A DNA stretch of 64,000 nt, taken from positions 186,001 to 250,000 of the forward strand of contig NZ_WEIC01000004.1 of assembly GCF_009184395.1 (NCBI RefSeq), written 5' to 3'. Made by a program: the position numbers and the translations under genes. Below, in pieces: positions 47,882 through 56,793 of the stretch (the first letter of the stretch is position 1; every line of letters starts with the position of its first letter). The DNA comes from Amylibacter sp. SFDW26 (lineage in GTDB: Bacteria > Pseudomonadota > Alphaproteobacteria > Rhodobacterales > Rhodobacteraceae). The notes beneath the pieces are model-generated. The model was not told where the DNA came from. It did no database searches and worked only from the letters and a program-made list of their open reading frames with translations.

Positions 47882-49159
47882 TTACTCAGCGGCTTCAGCA
47901 AGATCATGATCTTGGCATAGGTCAGCAAAAGTCTCTGCAATTTTCACGATATCTTTTCTCAATGGGTTTTTAGCAACCATCTCTCCAATTGAAGTGCCAT
48001 GATCACCCGATGCAGGAACATGCTTGCCGCCATCTGATAACTGCCAACGAAAATCTATATCTAGTGACTCTGCCATACGTTTAACACGAGATTTGCCACT
48101 CAAATCAGTCATTTTAGGCGCCTTATTCAAAATGAATTGAACCTTTTCAAAAGGTAAATCTTCTGATTTTAAAGCGCGAATGAATCTCTGAATACTTTGT
48201 GCGGATCGCATATCTAAGCCAACAACTGCTAGGAAAAGCTCGCATTCATTTAGAACAACTTCTGACCAGCTTACGAGAGTGCGCGGCAAATCAATAATGA
48301 CCACATCATAGCAAGAGCGGGCAAGATCGATGAGATATTTGACATCTTCAGGACTTATAAAATCTAGAGGTACAGCGTCTTGTGGTGATGGTAATACCGC
48401 AAGCTTTTCGTTGTATTTTGAGATAATTTGCTTGAACGAAACCGCATCCGCATTTGTCACTTCTGTTAACAATTCAAAAGCAGCTTCTGATTTTGGAACA
48501 TCCAAGTAAGTTGCAACAGATCCAAACTGAAAGTCAAAATCCAAAATGCATACAGACTTGTTTTGCGCGGTTAGAAGCGACTGTATTTCCCAAGCTAAGT
48601 TTGTGGAAAATGTAGTAGCACCTACGCCACCAGACATACCGTAAACTGGTAATAGGATACCTTGTGTTTCAGGCTCAGCTTCTTTGGTATTTGAGCCTTC
48701 AGCTTGAATGAAAACTTCTTTGATTATGACATTCTCGGGCTTTTCACTCAAAACGCGCTCTACAGCTTCATCTAAAGCATTTTCTGGAAGCGGGTAGGGG
48801 ACAAAATCATCAGCACCTAAACGCATAAGTTGATGCAATGAAATTGGCGTTAAATCATGGGTAACAAGAATAACTTTTATGCCACGATCTTTAGCGGCAC
48901 CAACGATATTCGCTACAAATGTAAGATCATCTTCATCTGTCTTATCTAAGGCAATAGTAACGAACTTTATTGTGTCAGCGTGGGAACTACGTAAAATGTC
49001 TTCGGCGTTATTAAAATCTAAGCCACCCCAGTTTGCACCGAGTTTTTCTTCGAGATCTTCAATAAGTAGATCAAATTGCTCTAAATCACGCGCTATTGCA
49101 CATGCTTCAATTATATCCGTATCGCTTGTTTCTGATGCTTCAGTCATTTTTTTGCCCAT
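47882..49159 (-). CDS. Tad pilus localisation protein TadZ/CpaE
   Basis: 425 residues. A receiver-like N-terminal domain (about 1-140) lacks the phospho-acceptor pocket residues and is followed by a MinD/ParA-like ATPase domain. The Walker A is deviant (GMSGGVGATTFSTNLA), with Ala-Thr in place of Lys-Thr, as in known TadZ proteins. 'SVCILDFDFQFGSVATYLDV' and 'YDVVIIDLPRT' are the switch and Walker B strands. It places the pilus at the pole. A terminator separates it from the OmpA-like gene upstream. Confidence 0.92.
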   Translation of the reverse strand: MGKKMTEASETSDTDIIEACAIARDLEQFDLLIEDLEEKLGANWGGLDFNNAEDILRSSHADTIKFVTIALDKTDEDDLTFVANIVGAAKDRGIKVILVTHDLTPISLHQLMRLGADDFVPYPLPENALDEAVERVLSEKPENVIIKEVFIQAEGSNTKEAEPETQGILLPVYGMSGGVGATTFSTNLAWEIQSLLTAQNKSVCILDFDFQFGSVATYLDVPKSEAAFELLTEVTNADAVSFKQIISKYNEKLAVLPSPQDAVPLDFISPEDVKYLIDLARSCYDVVIIDLPRTLVSWSEVVLNECELFLAVVGLDMRSAQSIQRFIRALKSEDLPFEKVQFILNKAPKMTDLSGKSRVKRMAESLDIDFRWQLSDGGKHVPASGDHGTSIGEMVAKNPLRKDIVKIAETFADLCQDHDLAEAAE

Positions 49160-49277
49160 TCTTCTGTTTCTCCAACGTTTTCGTCATGAAAAACAAATTT
49201 CCTCCAGTATTCTCTAGGTGGGAAATGTGGCATTTTTAGGGGGGAAACTGCATATTTGCGTTTTATTTGTAATAAAA

Positions 49278-49305
49278 ATGGCCCACTTAAATTTAAATGG
49301 GCCAT
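49278..49305 (-). terminator. Terminator after the secretin / OmpA-lipoprotein unit
   Basis: The near-perfect 28-nt inverted repeat has outer arms ATGGCCCA/TGGGCCAT and inner TTAAA/TTTAA around one C-A mismatch. On the minus strand it is followed by TTTTTATT, 39 bp past the stop of the OmpA-like gene. Confidence 0.85.
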
Positions 49306-49344
49306 GTCTACTAGTTTGTTCTGATTGCAGTGCGAATGAGAGCT

Positions 49345-50028
49345 TTAATTTTGGCTTTTATTCTGTGCCGCAATAATACCATCGCCTTGGTCTCTAATAA
49401 TTTCAAGATTTTCAAGCGTTATGTATCGGTTGTAAATCTGTAATGCGTATTGTCCGCTAAGCCCCCCGCCTTTTTTGAAGCTTCCAAAACCGGCGACTTC
49501 TGTTACTGTTCTGCGGTTTTCGCGGTTGCGATCTTCTGTTAATACAAGTGGCTGTGTCTCACCAAATGAAGCTACGCCTCTTATTTTATGTCGACTTACG
49601 CCTAATGATATCAAGTAGTTAACGGCAGCTTGAGCGCGTCTCTTGCCAAGATTTTTATTATACCCTGGGCTGCCAACTTTATCCGTATGACCATAAACTT
49701 TAAACGTAATAAGTTGATGTTTCTTTATCCATGCTGCTTGACGTTTTAGTATTTCTTTTGCCTGTTGATCTAGACGGGACGAATTAAACTCAAAGTTTAA
49801 TGTTGCGGGCGCTTCACTTGCAAATTTACGCGTAAGATCTGCAAGCATATCACTTGTTAGGTTTCCAGTATGAACAGCAATGTTATTTGCATTTGCTGTA
49901 CCAAATGGAGCACCGAAAACTTGTGGACCAACTTCATTATTCGAGAACCAGTTTGCATCTTTATTTTTGCATGCTGATAATGCAATGACACAACAAGTAG
50001 ATAAGATTAGTTTTGAGTGTTTCATCAT
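49345..50028 (-). CDS. OmpA-family lipoprotein in the Tad cluster
   Basis: 227 residues. The lipoprotein signal ends in LSAC (Cys20). The C-terminal OmpA-like domain has 'KVYGHTDKVGSPGYNKNLGKRRAQAAVNYLISLGV', the peptidoglycan-binding pattern. It occupies the place where CpaD/RcpB normally sits beside the secretin, so it may anchor or stabilise the secretin in the outer membrane. That role is inferred from position. It begins 1 bp after the secretin stop, so it is cotranscribed. Confidence 0.88.
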   Translation of the reverse strand: MMKHSKLILSTCCVIALSACKNKDANWFSNNEVGPQVFGAPFGTANANNIAVHTGNLTSDMLADLTRKFASEAPATLNFEFNSSRLDQQAKEILKRQAAWIKKHQLITFKVYGHTDKVGSPGYNKNLGKRRAQAAVNYLISLGVSRHKIRGVASFGETQPLVLTEDRNRENRRTVTEVAGFGSFKKGGGLSGQYALQIYNRYITLENLEIIRDQGDGIIAAQNKSQN

Positions 50029-50029
50029 C

Positions 50030-51466
50030 TTACTCCATCACATAGCCATAAGAACCGCTAAAGTCTTGCGATGCTACAGTGCCACCTTTACGTGTTTTGC
50101 CGCTACCTTCAATGTGCCCAAATAAGAATAAATCATTATCGCTTGGTAGTTTGACGCGATCTGTAGGTAGTGCAAGCACATCACCATCAACCGGCGAAAC
50201 GAGGTGCGCTGTTACAATGATAACCAGCTCTGTTTGGTTGCGTTCATATTCGGCACTTCTAAACAAAGCGCCTAATACTGGAACGTCACCTAGCCATGGA
50301 ACTTGCCCTGATAAATCACGGAAGTCTTCCTGTAATAAGCCTGCAATTGAAATGCTTTCCCCATCACGCATCTCGATTGATGTTGATGCTTCCCGGCGTG
50401 TAAACGCTGGAATGGTTAAGCCATCTAGTACAAGAGAGTTTGTTGTATCAATAGCACTTACAGCTGTTGTCATAACGAGATTAATCAGATCACCGCTTAG
50501 TACTGTTGGGATGAATTTCATCTCAATGCCGAATGGTTTAAATTCCACTGTGGTAACATTATTGGCCTGCGAAACTGGAATAGGGAATTCACCGCCACCT
50601 AAGAAATTTGCTTCTGTACCAGATAAGGCAACAAGGTTTGGTTCTGCGAGTGTACGTATTAAACCTTTGCTTTCTAACGCCTCTAAAAGCAAATTGATTG
50701 CCAGAACACCAGATGTAAATCCAAGCCCTACGGCACCATTGCGACCATCTAATAATGATGCTGCAGGGTTGTTTAAACCTGTTCCTCCATTGCCATTTGC
50801 AACAGCACTACCAGCTATTGCATTACCCACACTAAGGCCGCCATTTAATTTACCGCCAGAGCTTGTACTAATTCCGATTGATGAGCTTAGCGTTTTAGCC
50901 ACGCTTCGCTGCATTTCTGCAAACCTTACTTTAAGCAATACTTGCTGTGAGCCGCCGACTGTTATTAAGTTGGTCACTCTTTCAGGTGCGTAGCGTTGAG
51001 CAAGATCAAGCGCCAATGCAATCTTTGATGGCCCTGATACTGTGCCGCTTAGAACAATACCATCATTTGCCGATCGCACTTGAATGTTCTCTTTTGGCAT
51101 AATCTCTTTTAAAAGTTGTTTAAACTCAGAAAGATCAGGGGTTACGCGTACATTTACGTTGGTTATCAATTTACCGTCCGCGCCCAACAGTGTCATAACT
51201 GTTTTACCTGGCGACTTACCCAATACGTAAATTGTTTTATCTGATAATGTCGCAATGTCTGCAATACTTGGGTTTGCCACGGAGAGTTCTGCGAAGGATT
51301 GCTCTGACTCCATAACAATTGCTTGGTTAAGCTGAACGGAGATAGCACTCGTTGTAGTACCTCTCATAATTCGTAATGTATTTTGCGCATATGACATGGT
51401 TGCCGGAAGGGACGCACTAAAAAGTGCCCCAGCCACGACTGTGCATAGTGTTTTCACTAATTTCAT
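50030..51466 (-). CDS. Tad pilus secretin RcpA/CpaC
   Basis: 478 residues from ATG 51466, which has AGGCAGGATC upstream; the longer frame adds a non-conserved leader. The signal peptide ends near SYAQ. The N-terminal BON/POTRA-like domain (residues ~30-110) precedes the secretin core with 'GGSQQVLLKVRFAEMQRSVAKTLSSSIG' and the C-terminal 'VPWLGDVPVLGALFRSAEYERNQTELVIIVTAHLVSPV'. It forms the outer-membrane ring for the Flp pilus. A glycine/asparagine-rich stretch in the middle is variable in the family. Confidence 0.94.
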   Translation of the reverse strand: MKLVKTLCTVVAGALFSASLPATMSYAQNTLRIMRGTTTSAISVQLNQAIVMESEQSFAELSVANPSIADIATLSDKTIYVLGKSPGKTVMTLLGADGKLITNVNVRVTPDLSEFKQLLKEIMPKENIQVRSANDGIVLSGTVSGPSKIALALDLAQRYAPERVTNLITVGGSQQVLLKVRFAEMQRSVAKTLSSSIGISTSSGGKLNGGLSVGNAIAGSAVANGNGGTGLNNPAASLLDGRNGAVGLGFTSGVLAINLLLEALESKGLIRTLAEPNLVALSGTEANFLGGGEFPIPVSQANNVTTVEFKPFGIEMKFIPTVLSGDLINLVMTTAVSAIDTTNSLVLDGLTIPAFTRREASTSIEMRDGESISIAGLLQEDFRDLSGQVPWLGDVPVLGALFRSAEYERNQTELVIIVTAHLVSPVDGDVLALPTDRVKLPSDNDLFLFGHIEGSGKTRKGGTVASQDFSGSYGYVME

Positions 51467-51639
51467 GTGATCCTGCCTCTCTGACCACTGTTTTCGTTTA
51501 TTATTATTATTACATTCATCATGGGCCAATTGTGTTTTTATTGCAAGAATCAATGATTTATTAGGTTTGCTTAGTGTGGATAACTAGCAACACAAGCTTA
51601 AATGTATGAAATTTAAGAACTTAAATTGTCTTTAGAAAC

Positions 51640-51664
51640 GAAAAAGAGCGCACTCAGCGCTCTT
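51640..51664 (-). terminator. Terminator of the CpaB/RcpC gene
   Basis: The perfect 8-bp stem AAGAGCGC/GCGCTCTT with a 5-nt loop is followed on the minus strand by TTTTTCG, 22 bp past the cpaB stop and 174 bp before the secretin start. The secretin therefore needs its own promoter or read-through. Confidence 0.88.
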
Positions 51665-51685
51665 ATTGAAGTAATAATTACGTTA

Positions 51686-52525
51686 TCAATCCGAGCAAGG
51701 AATTGGCACTTGTATAACTTCTGCGCCTTTTCGTGTCTTAATTGTACATACTTTTTCGACTTCTTTTACTACGGCCTGAGCTTCTACGCGACCAAGCAGG
51801 TCATTTTGAGTAACTTCAATGTTTTCAGAGTTTGTCTCATCATTAACACCGCGTAAAGATAGCAATAAATTACCCGTAGACTGTGCTTGTGCCAGAGCAG
51901 CTACCGTATGAGGAGACACTGCAACTGTTACTGTTTTTGCAACTGTCGGTGCTTGTGTTTGTGAGCTTGCGCTTTGGTCAATCGCGATCAAAGCAATCTC
52001 ATCCATGATTAATCGAGTAACCGTAGATTCGCCCACACGACCTGTCCAATAGATATCGATTTTGTCGCCAGGGCGTAAGAAGCCTGATACACCAGATGCC
52101 ACATCAACACGCAATGTAAAAGCACGCATGCCATCAGAAAGACTAGATGCAACACTTGCATCTTCACCAAGACCAGTGACTTTTGTTGATAAGAGTATTT
52201 CGCCAGCATCGACCGCGCGGACAACTGTTCTAAAATCAGTTTCGCCATCTAAGCCAAAAAGGTCTTCGGCTTTTGAAAATGCAGTCTCAGGGATGCTATT
52301 TGCAGGCCATTCGATAATTTTTACGTCTTCTTTTGTTAAAACTTTACCGTATGATAGGTTTTCTGCTGCTACATATACGTCGATTAATTCAACGTTGTTT
52401 GCTACACGCTTTTTCAATTCTGCAATGTGCGAAGCATTTGCAGTAAATTGCTTTCCTGCAAAGTAAACTGCACCACCCGCTAAAGCGACACCTAAGATCA
52501 ATACCAATGCAAACACGATGCGCAT
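51686..52525 (-). CDS. Tad pilus protein RcpC/CpaB
   Basis: 279 residues. An N-terminal membrane anchor (VFALVLILGVALAGGAVYFAG) is followed by the SAF domain (VYVAAENLSYGKVLTKEDVKIIEWPANSIPE) and a CpaB-type domain (SDGMRAFTLRVDVASGVSGFLRPGDKIDIYWTG). It is a periplasmic partner of the secretin. Two cysteines near the C-terminus (KVCTIKTRKG...PIPCSD) may form a disulphide. TGAGGTAAC precedes the ATG. Confidence 0.93.
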   Translation of the reverse strand: MRIVFALVLILGVALAGGAVYFAGKQFTANASHIAELKKRVANNVELIDVYVAAENLSYGKVLTKEDVKIIEWPANSIPETAFSKAEDLFGLDGETDFRTVVRAVDAGEILLSTKVTGLGEDASVASSLSDGMRAFTLRVDVASGVSGFLRPGDKIDIYWTGRVGESTVTRLIMDEIALIAIDQSASSQTQAPTVAKTVTVAVSPHTVAALAQAQSTGNLLLSLRGVNDETNSENIEVTQNDLLGRVEAQAVVKEVEKVCTIKTRKGAEVIQVPIPCSD

Positions 52526-52581
52526 AGTTACCTCATAAAACTGCTATATTTTTGCTCTTATTTTTATTTTTTTTGAGCGCA

Positions 52582-52607
52582 AAAGATAGCCACGTATGGC
52601 TATCTTT
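52582..52607 (-). terminator. Hairpin between flp1 and cpaB
   Basis: AAAGATAGCCA and TGGCTATCTTT form a perfect 11-bp stem with a 4-nt loop, 62 bp past the flp1 stop. The T-run on the minus strand is short (the four T's that end the stem). It may stabilise the abundant pilin mRNA and reduce read-through into cpaB, as is usual for flp genes. Confidence 0.6.
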
Positions 52608-52669
52608 GAAATCTTATTTTACAGTTCCTTAAGGATAAGGCACTGTAATTATTTCACTTTGCTATTCTA

Positions 52670-52813
52670 TTAAAGTGAAATTGCTGTGATTGCTGTGTTA
52701 ACTTTAGTTGCCAAAGCTGAACCAACTGTTGCAGCGATCAAAACAGCACCAGCTGTTAGAACTACGAAGTCAACTGTTACAGCACCAGACTCATCATTTA
52801 AAAACTTTTTCAT
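52670..52813 (-). CDS. Flp/Fap-type pilin, copy 1
   Basis: A 47-residue protein. The first ten residues (MKKFLNDESG) form the leader ending in Gly, and the mature part begins AVTVDFVVLTAGAVLIAATV. This is the short type IVb Flp pilin plan, with Asp instead of the usual Glu near position +5 of the mature chain, a variant common in Rhodobacteraceae. TGGAGG lies 8-9 nt before the ATG. It should be the substrate of the prepilin peptidase at 42484. It is nearly identical to copy 2. Confidence 0.93.
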   Translation of the reverse strand: MKKFLNDESGAVTVDFVVLTAGAVLIAATVGSALATKVNTAITAISL

Positions 52814-52838
52814 TTGTGTGTCCTCCAGGGTCTCTTAT

Positions 52839-52854
52839 TAGTCATTGATGACTA
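52839..52854 (-). promoter_or_regulatory. Palindrome upstream of flp copy 1
   Basis: TAGTCATTGATGACTA has 7-bp perfect arms around 2 bp. It lies 26 bp before the flp1 start and has no counterpart before flp2. It could be an operator or, in RNA, a small hairpin in the 5' leader. Confidence 0.4.
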
Positions 52855-52919
52855 TGTTTATATCTTATAGTTACGACAGGCCTTTAAGAATAAAAGCCTG
52901 CGTAATTTTTACTCAACTA

Positions 52920-53063
52920 TTAAAGTGAGATTGCAGTAACTGCTGTGTTAACTTTAGTTGCCAAAGCTGAACCAACTGTTGCAGCGATCAAAACAGCACC
53001 AGCTGTTAGAACTACGAAATCAACTGTTACAGCGCCAGACTCATCATTTAAAAACTTTTTCAT
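52920..53063 (-). CDS. Flp/Fap-type pilin, copy 2
   Basis: A 47-residue pilin that differs from copy 1 only at residue 42 (Val for Ile). It has the same leader MKKFLNDESG, the same hydrophobic assembly helix, and GGAGG before the ATG. It is the first gene of the Tad cluster in transcription order. An imperfect hairpin (arms around CAGGC/GCCTG, 52871-52903) lies just downstream and may end or protect its transcript. Confidence 0.93.
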   Translation of the reverse strand: MKKFLNDESGAVTVDFVVLTAGAVLIAATVGSALATKVNTAVTAISL

Positions 53064-53404
53064 TTGTGTACCCTCCAAGGTCTCTAAGTTGTAAAGAAAG
53101 CTTGTTTGTTATTTTGGGGTATGTTGCCCCGTTGCTTTCGAGACCTAATAGGCACTTTAAATACGGCAACAGTTTGGCTGGTATATAAAAAACTAAAAAA
53201 AATAGTTAAAAAGTATAATTTTTTATTTAAAATCATTTTTTATCAATAGCTTAGGTGTTTTTATTTTTTTCACTTTTTGTGTGAATGCCAAATCTAAAAT
53301 CTGAAATATGTCTGTAATGTCACAGTCTCTGCGTAAATATGACCACATTTGCGCAGTTTTTACAAAATATCGTATAAGGATCAAAAAAAAGAGCAGGCAA
53401 TTTT
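53064..53404. other. Intergenic region, flp promoter side
   Basis: 341 bp, very AT-rich between 53180 and 53300. It must contain the promoter(s) of flp2 (minus) and of the lytic transglycosylase (plus). I could not identify hexamers at good spacing or a CtrA, FNR or sigma-54 site, and I see no gene. Confidence 0.5.
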
Positions 53405-54253
53405 ATGGGTATTTGGCGATCAAGGTTGGTCTTTGTGGGTTTGTGCACCGTTTTTATGGGTACTATAGCCGCTTCCACATCAATATATGCGGGCGATGAA
53501 TCAGTTTTTAAACGGATCAAGGTGGAAAAGCGGCCATTAGGATCTCGGATTAATATTCAAATCAAGCCAGATGAATCGTATTATCATAAGGATAAGCCCG
53601 AACCTCAAAAAACTGTACCAATCATTGACGGCACTAAAACCGCCATAAAACCTGTTGGTCAATATGAATGGTTTTGGTCAGGATTTGATCACGATATATC
53701 GAACGCATCTTTAGCTCGCCTTATCGATGCAGAAGAGAAGCTATCACAGACACCACAAAAATCTGGGAATATTGCGCCAAGTTTAGAAAGTATGCGCAAA
53801 TTAGTTAAAAGCTATGGCCCGCAAATTATGGTTGCGACATTAGACAAGAAAATATCACCTGCGTTTGTGTTGGCTGTAATAGGTGTGGAATCTGCCGGGC
53901 GTGTTGATGTAGTGAGTTCAGCTGGTGCAGTTGGGCTTATGCAGCTGATTCCAGAAACTGCAAAAAGATTTAATGTTAATGACAGCACGGACCCAAAACA
54001 GAATATTTCTGGCGGCGCAGCATATTTAGATTGGCTATTAAAAGAATTTCAGAGTGATCCAATTCTAGCTCTTGCGGGTTATAATGCAGGCGAGAACGCA
54101 GTAAAGAAGCATAAAGGCGTGCCTCCTTTTGCTGAAACACGCGGATATGTCCCTAAAGTAGTCGCTGCATGGAAGGTTGCCAAAGCGTTGTGTAAAACAC
54201 CTCCTAAGTATGCAACAGATGGGTGTGTTTTTGATTTGAGTCCAAAAAACTAA
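53405..54253 (+). CDS. Lytic transglycosylase (SLT domain)
   Basis: 282 residues with a signal peptide (cleavage near SIYA|GDE). A charged linker follows, then a Slt-type catalytic domain (about 140-260): VIGVESAGRVDVVSSAGAVGLMQLIPETAKRFNV with the catalytic Glu in 'GVESAG', then ALAGYNAGENAVKKHKG. It cleaves peptidoglycan between MurNAc and GlcNAc. Its place divergent to the pilus genes suggests it may open the wall for pilus passage, but it could be general. Confidence 0.9.
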   Translation: MGIWRSRLVFVGLCTVFMGTIAASTSIYAGDESVFKRIKVEKRPLGSRINIQIKPDESYYHKDKPEPQKTVPIIDGTKTAIKPVGQYEWFWSGFDHDISNASLARLIDAEEKLSQTPQKSGNIAPSLESMRKLVKSYGPQIMVATLDKKISPAFVLAVIGVESAGRVDVVSSAGAVGLMQLIPETAKRFNVNDSTDPKQNISGGAAYLDWLLKEFQSDPILALAGYNAGENAVKKHKGVPPFAETRGYVPKVVAAWKVAKALCKTPPKYATDGCVFDLSPKN

Positions 54254-54328
54254 GCAATAGTAATAATACGGGCTGGTAAAATGCCCAAAACTTGAACAGA
54301 TTGCCCGAGCAAATCGATGGGGAATCAA

Positions 54329-56290
54329 ATGTCAGATACTTTGCAACCTTTATGGGCACCTTCAGCTGAACGTATGAACGCAAGCTTATTGGCACAATTT
54401 CACCTGCAAACCTCACAAACATCTGGTGTTGAAGCATTGGATTATGACCAGATTTGGGATTGGTCTGTTAAATCCCCAGAAGATTTTTGGGATGCTTTGT
54501 GGGATTTTTGCGGCGTTGTTGGTGAAAAAGGTGCTCCAATTTTAGGTGATACTGATACATTAATTGATACGCAGTTTTTTCCAAATGCGGAATTGAATTT
54601 TGCGGAAAACCTGCTTTCAAAGGCGGGTGATGGTCCTGCGATTATTTTTCATGGTGAAGATGGGACCCGCAAAGAGTGGTCTTGGGTGGACTTAAGCGAT
54701 ACTGTTTCAAAGCTACAGCAGGCATTAACGGATAAAGGTATCAAAGCTGGAGACCGTGTTGCAGGTTTTTTGCCAAATTTACCAGAGGCGGTTGTAGCTA
54801 TGTTGGCCGTAACAAGTTTAGGGGCCGTATGGTCATCATGTTCCCCAGATTTTGGTCTAAATGGCGTGAAAGACCGTTTTGGGCAAATTGAACCAAAAAT
54901 TTTATTCACAGCGGATGCGTATCACTACAACGGTAAAACACATTCTTGTTTAGAGGTCGCTGGCCAATTGGCGGACGCAATTCCTTCAATTAAGGATGTA
55001 ATCGTTATTCCTTATGTAGAGGAACGTGCTGATATTTCTGATTTGGCTGGTAAAGGTGTGCATCTGAAAGATGTATTAGATGCATATGCTGTAAGAGATA
55101 TTGAATACACTCGTGTGAATTTTGCGGCACCTTTATTCATCCTATTTTCATCAGGGACCACAGGGTTGCCAAAGTGTATTGTGCATTCTGTCGGAGGTTC
55201 GCTTATACAGCATCTTAAAGAACATCAGATGCAATGTGATATAAAACCGAATGATCGTTTTTTCTATTTTACAACGTGTGGATGGATGATGTGGAATTGG
55301 TTGGTTAGCGGTTTGGCCTCTGGCGCGACTCTAATCCTTTTTGATGGTTCTCCTTTCTATCCAAATGGAAACCGGCTCGCAGATATTGCAGCCAATGAAA
55401 AAGTTACACATTTTGGCACTTCTGCGAAATACATAGACGCCTGTGCCAAATCGGATGTTAAACCTATTGCAACACATGATTTATCTGCTTTGCGTACGAT
55501 TATGTCGACAGGATCACCATTAGCGCCAGAAGGGTTTGATTATATTTATAATGGATGGAAATCTGATGTTTGTTTGTCATCAATTGCAGGTGGCACAGAT
55601 ATTATGGCGTGTTTTGTTGGTGGAAGCCCAATCAGTCCTGTCTACCGTGGGCAATGTCAGAAGCGCCATTTGGCAATGAATGTTCAGGTATTTGATGAAA
55701 ACGGTCAAGCAACTAATGGTGAGCCTGGTGAGCTTGTCTGTGCGTCGGCACATCCTTCAATGCCTATTGGATTTTGGAAGGACGAAAACAGAGCTAAATA
55801 TAGTGCCGCATATTTTGAGAAGTTCGACAATATCTGGCATCATGGTGATTGGGTTGAGCTAACCGACCAAAAAGGCATGACTTTCTTTGGTCGGTCTGAT
55901 GCCGTTTTAAACCCAGGTGGCGTACGTATAGGCACTGCAGAGATTTATCGCCAAGTAGAGCGTATAGAAGAAGTGTTGGAAGGCTTGGTGATTGGCCAAC
56001 AGTGGGACAATGACGTGCGCGTCGTACTCTTTGTGCGCCTACGTGAAGGTGTTGAACTGACCGATGGCCTGATAAAACGCATTAAATCAGAAATTCGTCA
56101 GAATGCTACACCCCGGCATGTGCCTGCGAAAATTGTGGCTGTTGCGGATATTCCACGCACCAAATCAGGCAAAATTACTGAACTGGCCGTGCGTGATGTT
56201 GTTCATGGACGTGTTGTTAAGAATACAGAAGCAATGGCAAACCCAGAAGCCTTAGAACTGTACCAGGATCTAGACATTCTAAAGAGTTAA
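54329..56290 (+). CDS. Acetoacetate-CoA ligase
   Basis: 653 residues from ATG 54329 (GGGGAATCAA before it). Adenylate-forming fold: ILFSSGTTGLPKCIVHS (P-loop, A3), the TCGWMMWNW segment typical of acetyl/acetoacetyl-CoA synthetases, 'WHHGDWVELTDQKGMTFFGRSDAVLNPGGVRIG' and C-terminal 'PRTKSGKITE' with the catalytic Lys. The N-terminal block 'WDWSVKSPEDFWDALWDF' is characteristic of AacS. It activates acetoacetate for ketone body or PHB turnover. It stands alone. Confidence 0.92.
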   Translation: MSDTLQPLWAPSAERMNASLLAQFHLQTSQTSGVEALDYDQIWDWSVKSPEDFWDALWDFCGVVGEKGAPILGDTDTLIDTQFFPNAELNFAENLLSKAGDGPAIIFHGEDGTRKEWSWVDLSDTVSKLQQALTDKGIKAGDRVAGFLPNLPEAVVAMLAVTSLGAVWSSCSPDFGLNGVKDRFGQIEPKILFTADAYHYNGKTHSCLEVAGQLADAIPSIKDVIVIPYVEERADISDLAGKGVHLKDVLDAYAVRDIEYTRVNFAAPLFILFSSGTTGLPKCIVHSVGGSLIQHLKEHQMQCDIKPNDRFFYFTTCGWMMWNWLVSGLASGATLILFDGSPFYPNGNRLADIAANEKVTHFGTSAKYIDACAKSDVKPIATHDLSALRTIMSTGSPLAPEGFDYIYNGWKSDVCLSSIAGGTDIMACFVGGSPISPVYRGQCQKRHLAMNVQVFDENGQATNGEPGELVCASAHPSMPIGFWKDENRAKYSAAYFEKFDNIWHHGDWVELTDQKGMTFFGRSDAVLNPGGVRIGTAEIYRQVERIEEVLEGLVIGQQWDNDVRVVLFVRLREGVELTDGLIKRIKSEIRQNATPRHVPAKIVAVADIPRTKSGKITELAVRDVVHGRVVKNTEAMANPEALELYQDLDILKS

Positions 56291-56418
56291 AGTTTCTATG
56301 AACTGCTCTGTTCTATCTACAGATGAAATAAAAGTTTGATGTTCCAAAAAATAAGCTAAAGCTTATAAATGATAGAAATGCATCATATAAGGTGCCGTGA
56401 TAAAAGAAGAGGGGCGCA

Positions 56419-56787
56419 ATGGGGTACATTAAGAGAGAAGCGGCACGTATTGTTGCGAGAGCTGTGAATACTTGGGACGGTTTGAAAATCACATGGAAAG
56501 AAGAAGCTAGCTTTCCACAATGGTGTATTGCTAATATTGTCTCAGCCTCACTTACATTTGCGATTGATATGACAGCAGTCGAGCAGGCACTGATTATAGG
56601 GTTTGGATTGCTGGTTTTGGTTGCAGAACTGTTCAACACTGGAATTGAGGCCGCAATTGACCGTGTTTCAAGTGATATTCATCCATTATCCAAGAAAGCA
56701 AAAGACGCTGGATGTGCAGCGGTTGCCCTAACTGCTGTCACCACAGGTGTAATTTGGGTGATTATCGCTTTGCCTAAAGTTATCTAA
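56419..56787 (+). CDS. dgkA: Diacylglycerol kinase, DgkA type
   Basis: 122 residues with three membrane helices and the family motif: LVLVAELFNTGIEAAIDRVSSDIHPLSKKAKDAGCAAVAL, containing the catalytic Glu and the E-x-x-N metal-binding pattern. It phosphorylates diacylglycerol to phosphatidic acid in the inner membrane, recycling lipid by-products. GAGGGGCGC precedes the ATG. Confidence 0.94.
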   Translation: MGYIKREAARIVARAVNTWDGLKITWKEEASFPQWCIANIVSASLTFAIDMTAVEQALIIGFGLLVLVAELFNTGIEAAIDRVSSDIHPLSKKAKDAGCAAVALTAVTTGVIWVIIALPKVI

Positions 56788-56793
56788 AGCGGA

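Larger units (their letters stand above)
52670..53063 (-). repeat. Tandem duplication of the flp pilin gene
   Basis: Two 144-bp coding copies (52670-52813 and 52920-53063) differ by only a few bases and one residue (Ile/Val 42). The similarity continues about 20 bp upstream of each ATG, including the GGAGG ribosome site, but the rest of the 106-bp spacer is unrelated. This fits a gene duplication kept alike by conversion or recent origin. Confidence 0.93.

Noticed and set aside
50079-50993. Plus-strand 304-codon frame opposite the secretin
   Set aside because: The opposite frame contains full secretin motifs; this one has no family pattern or ribosome site.
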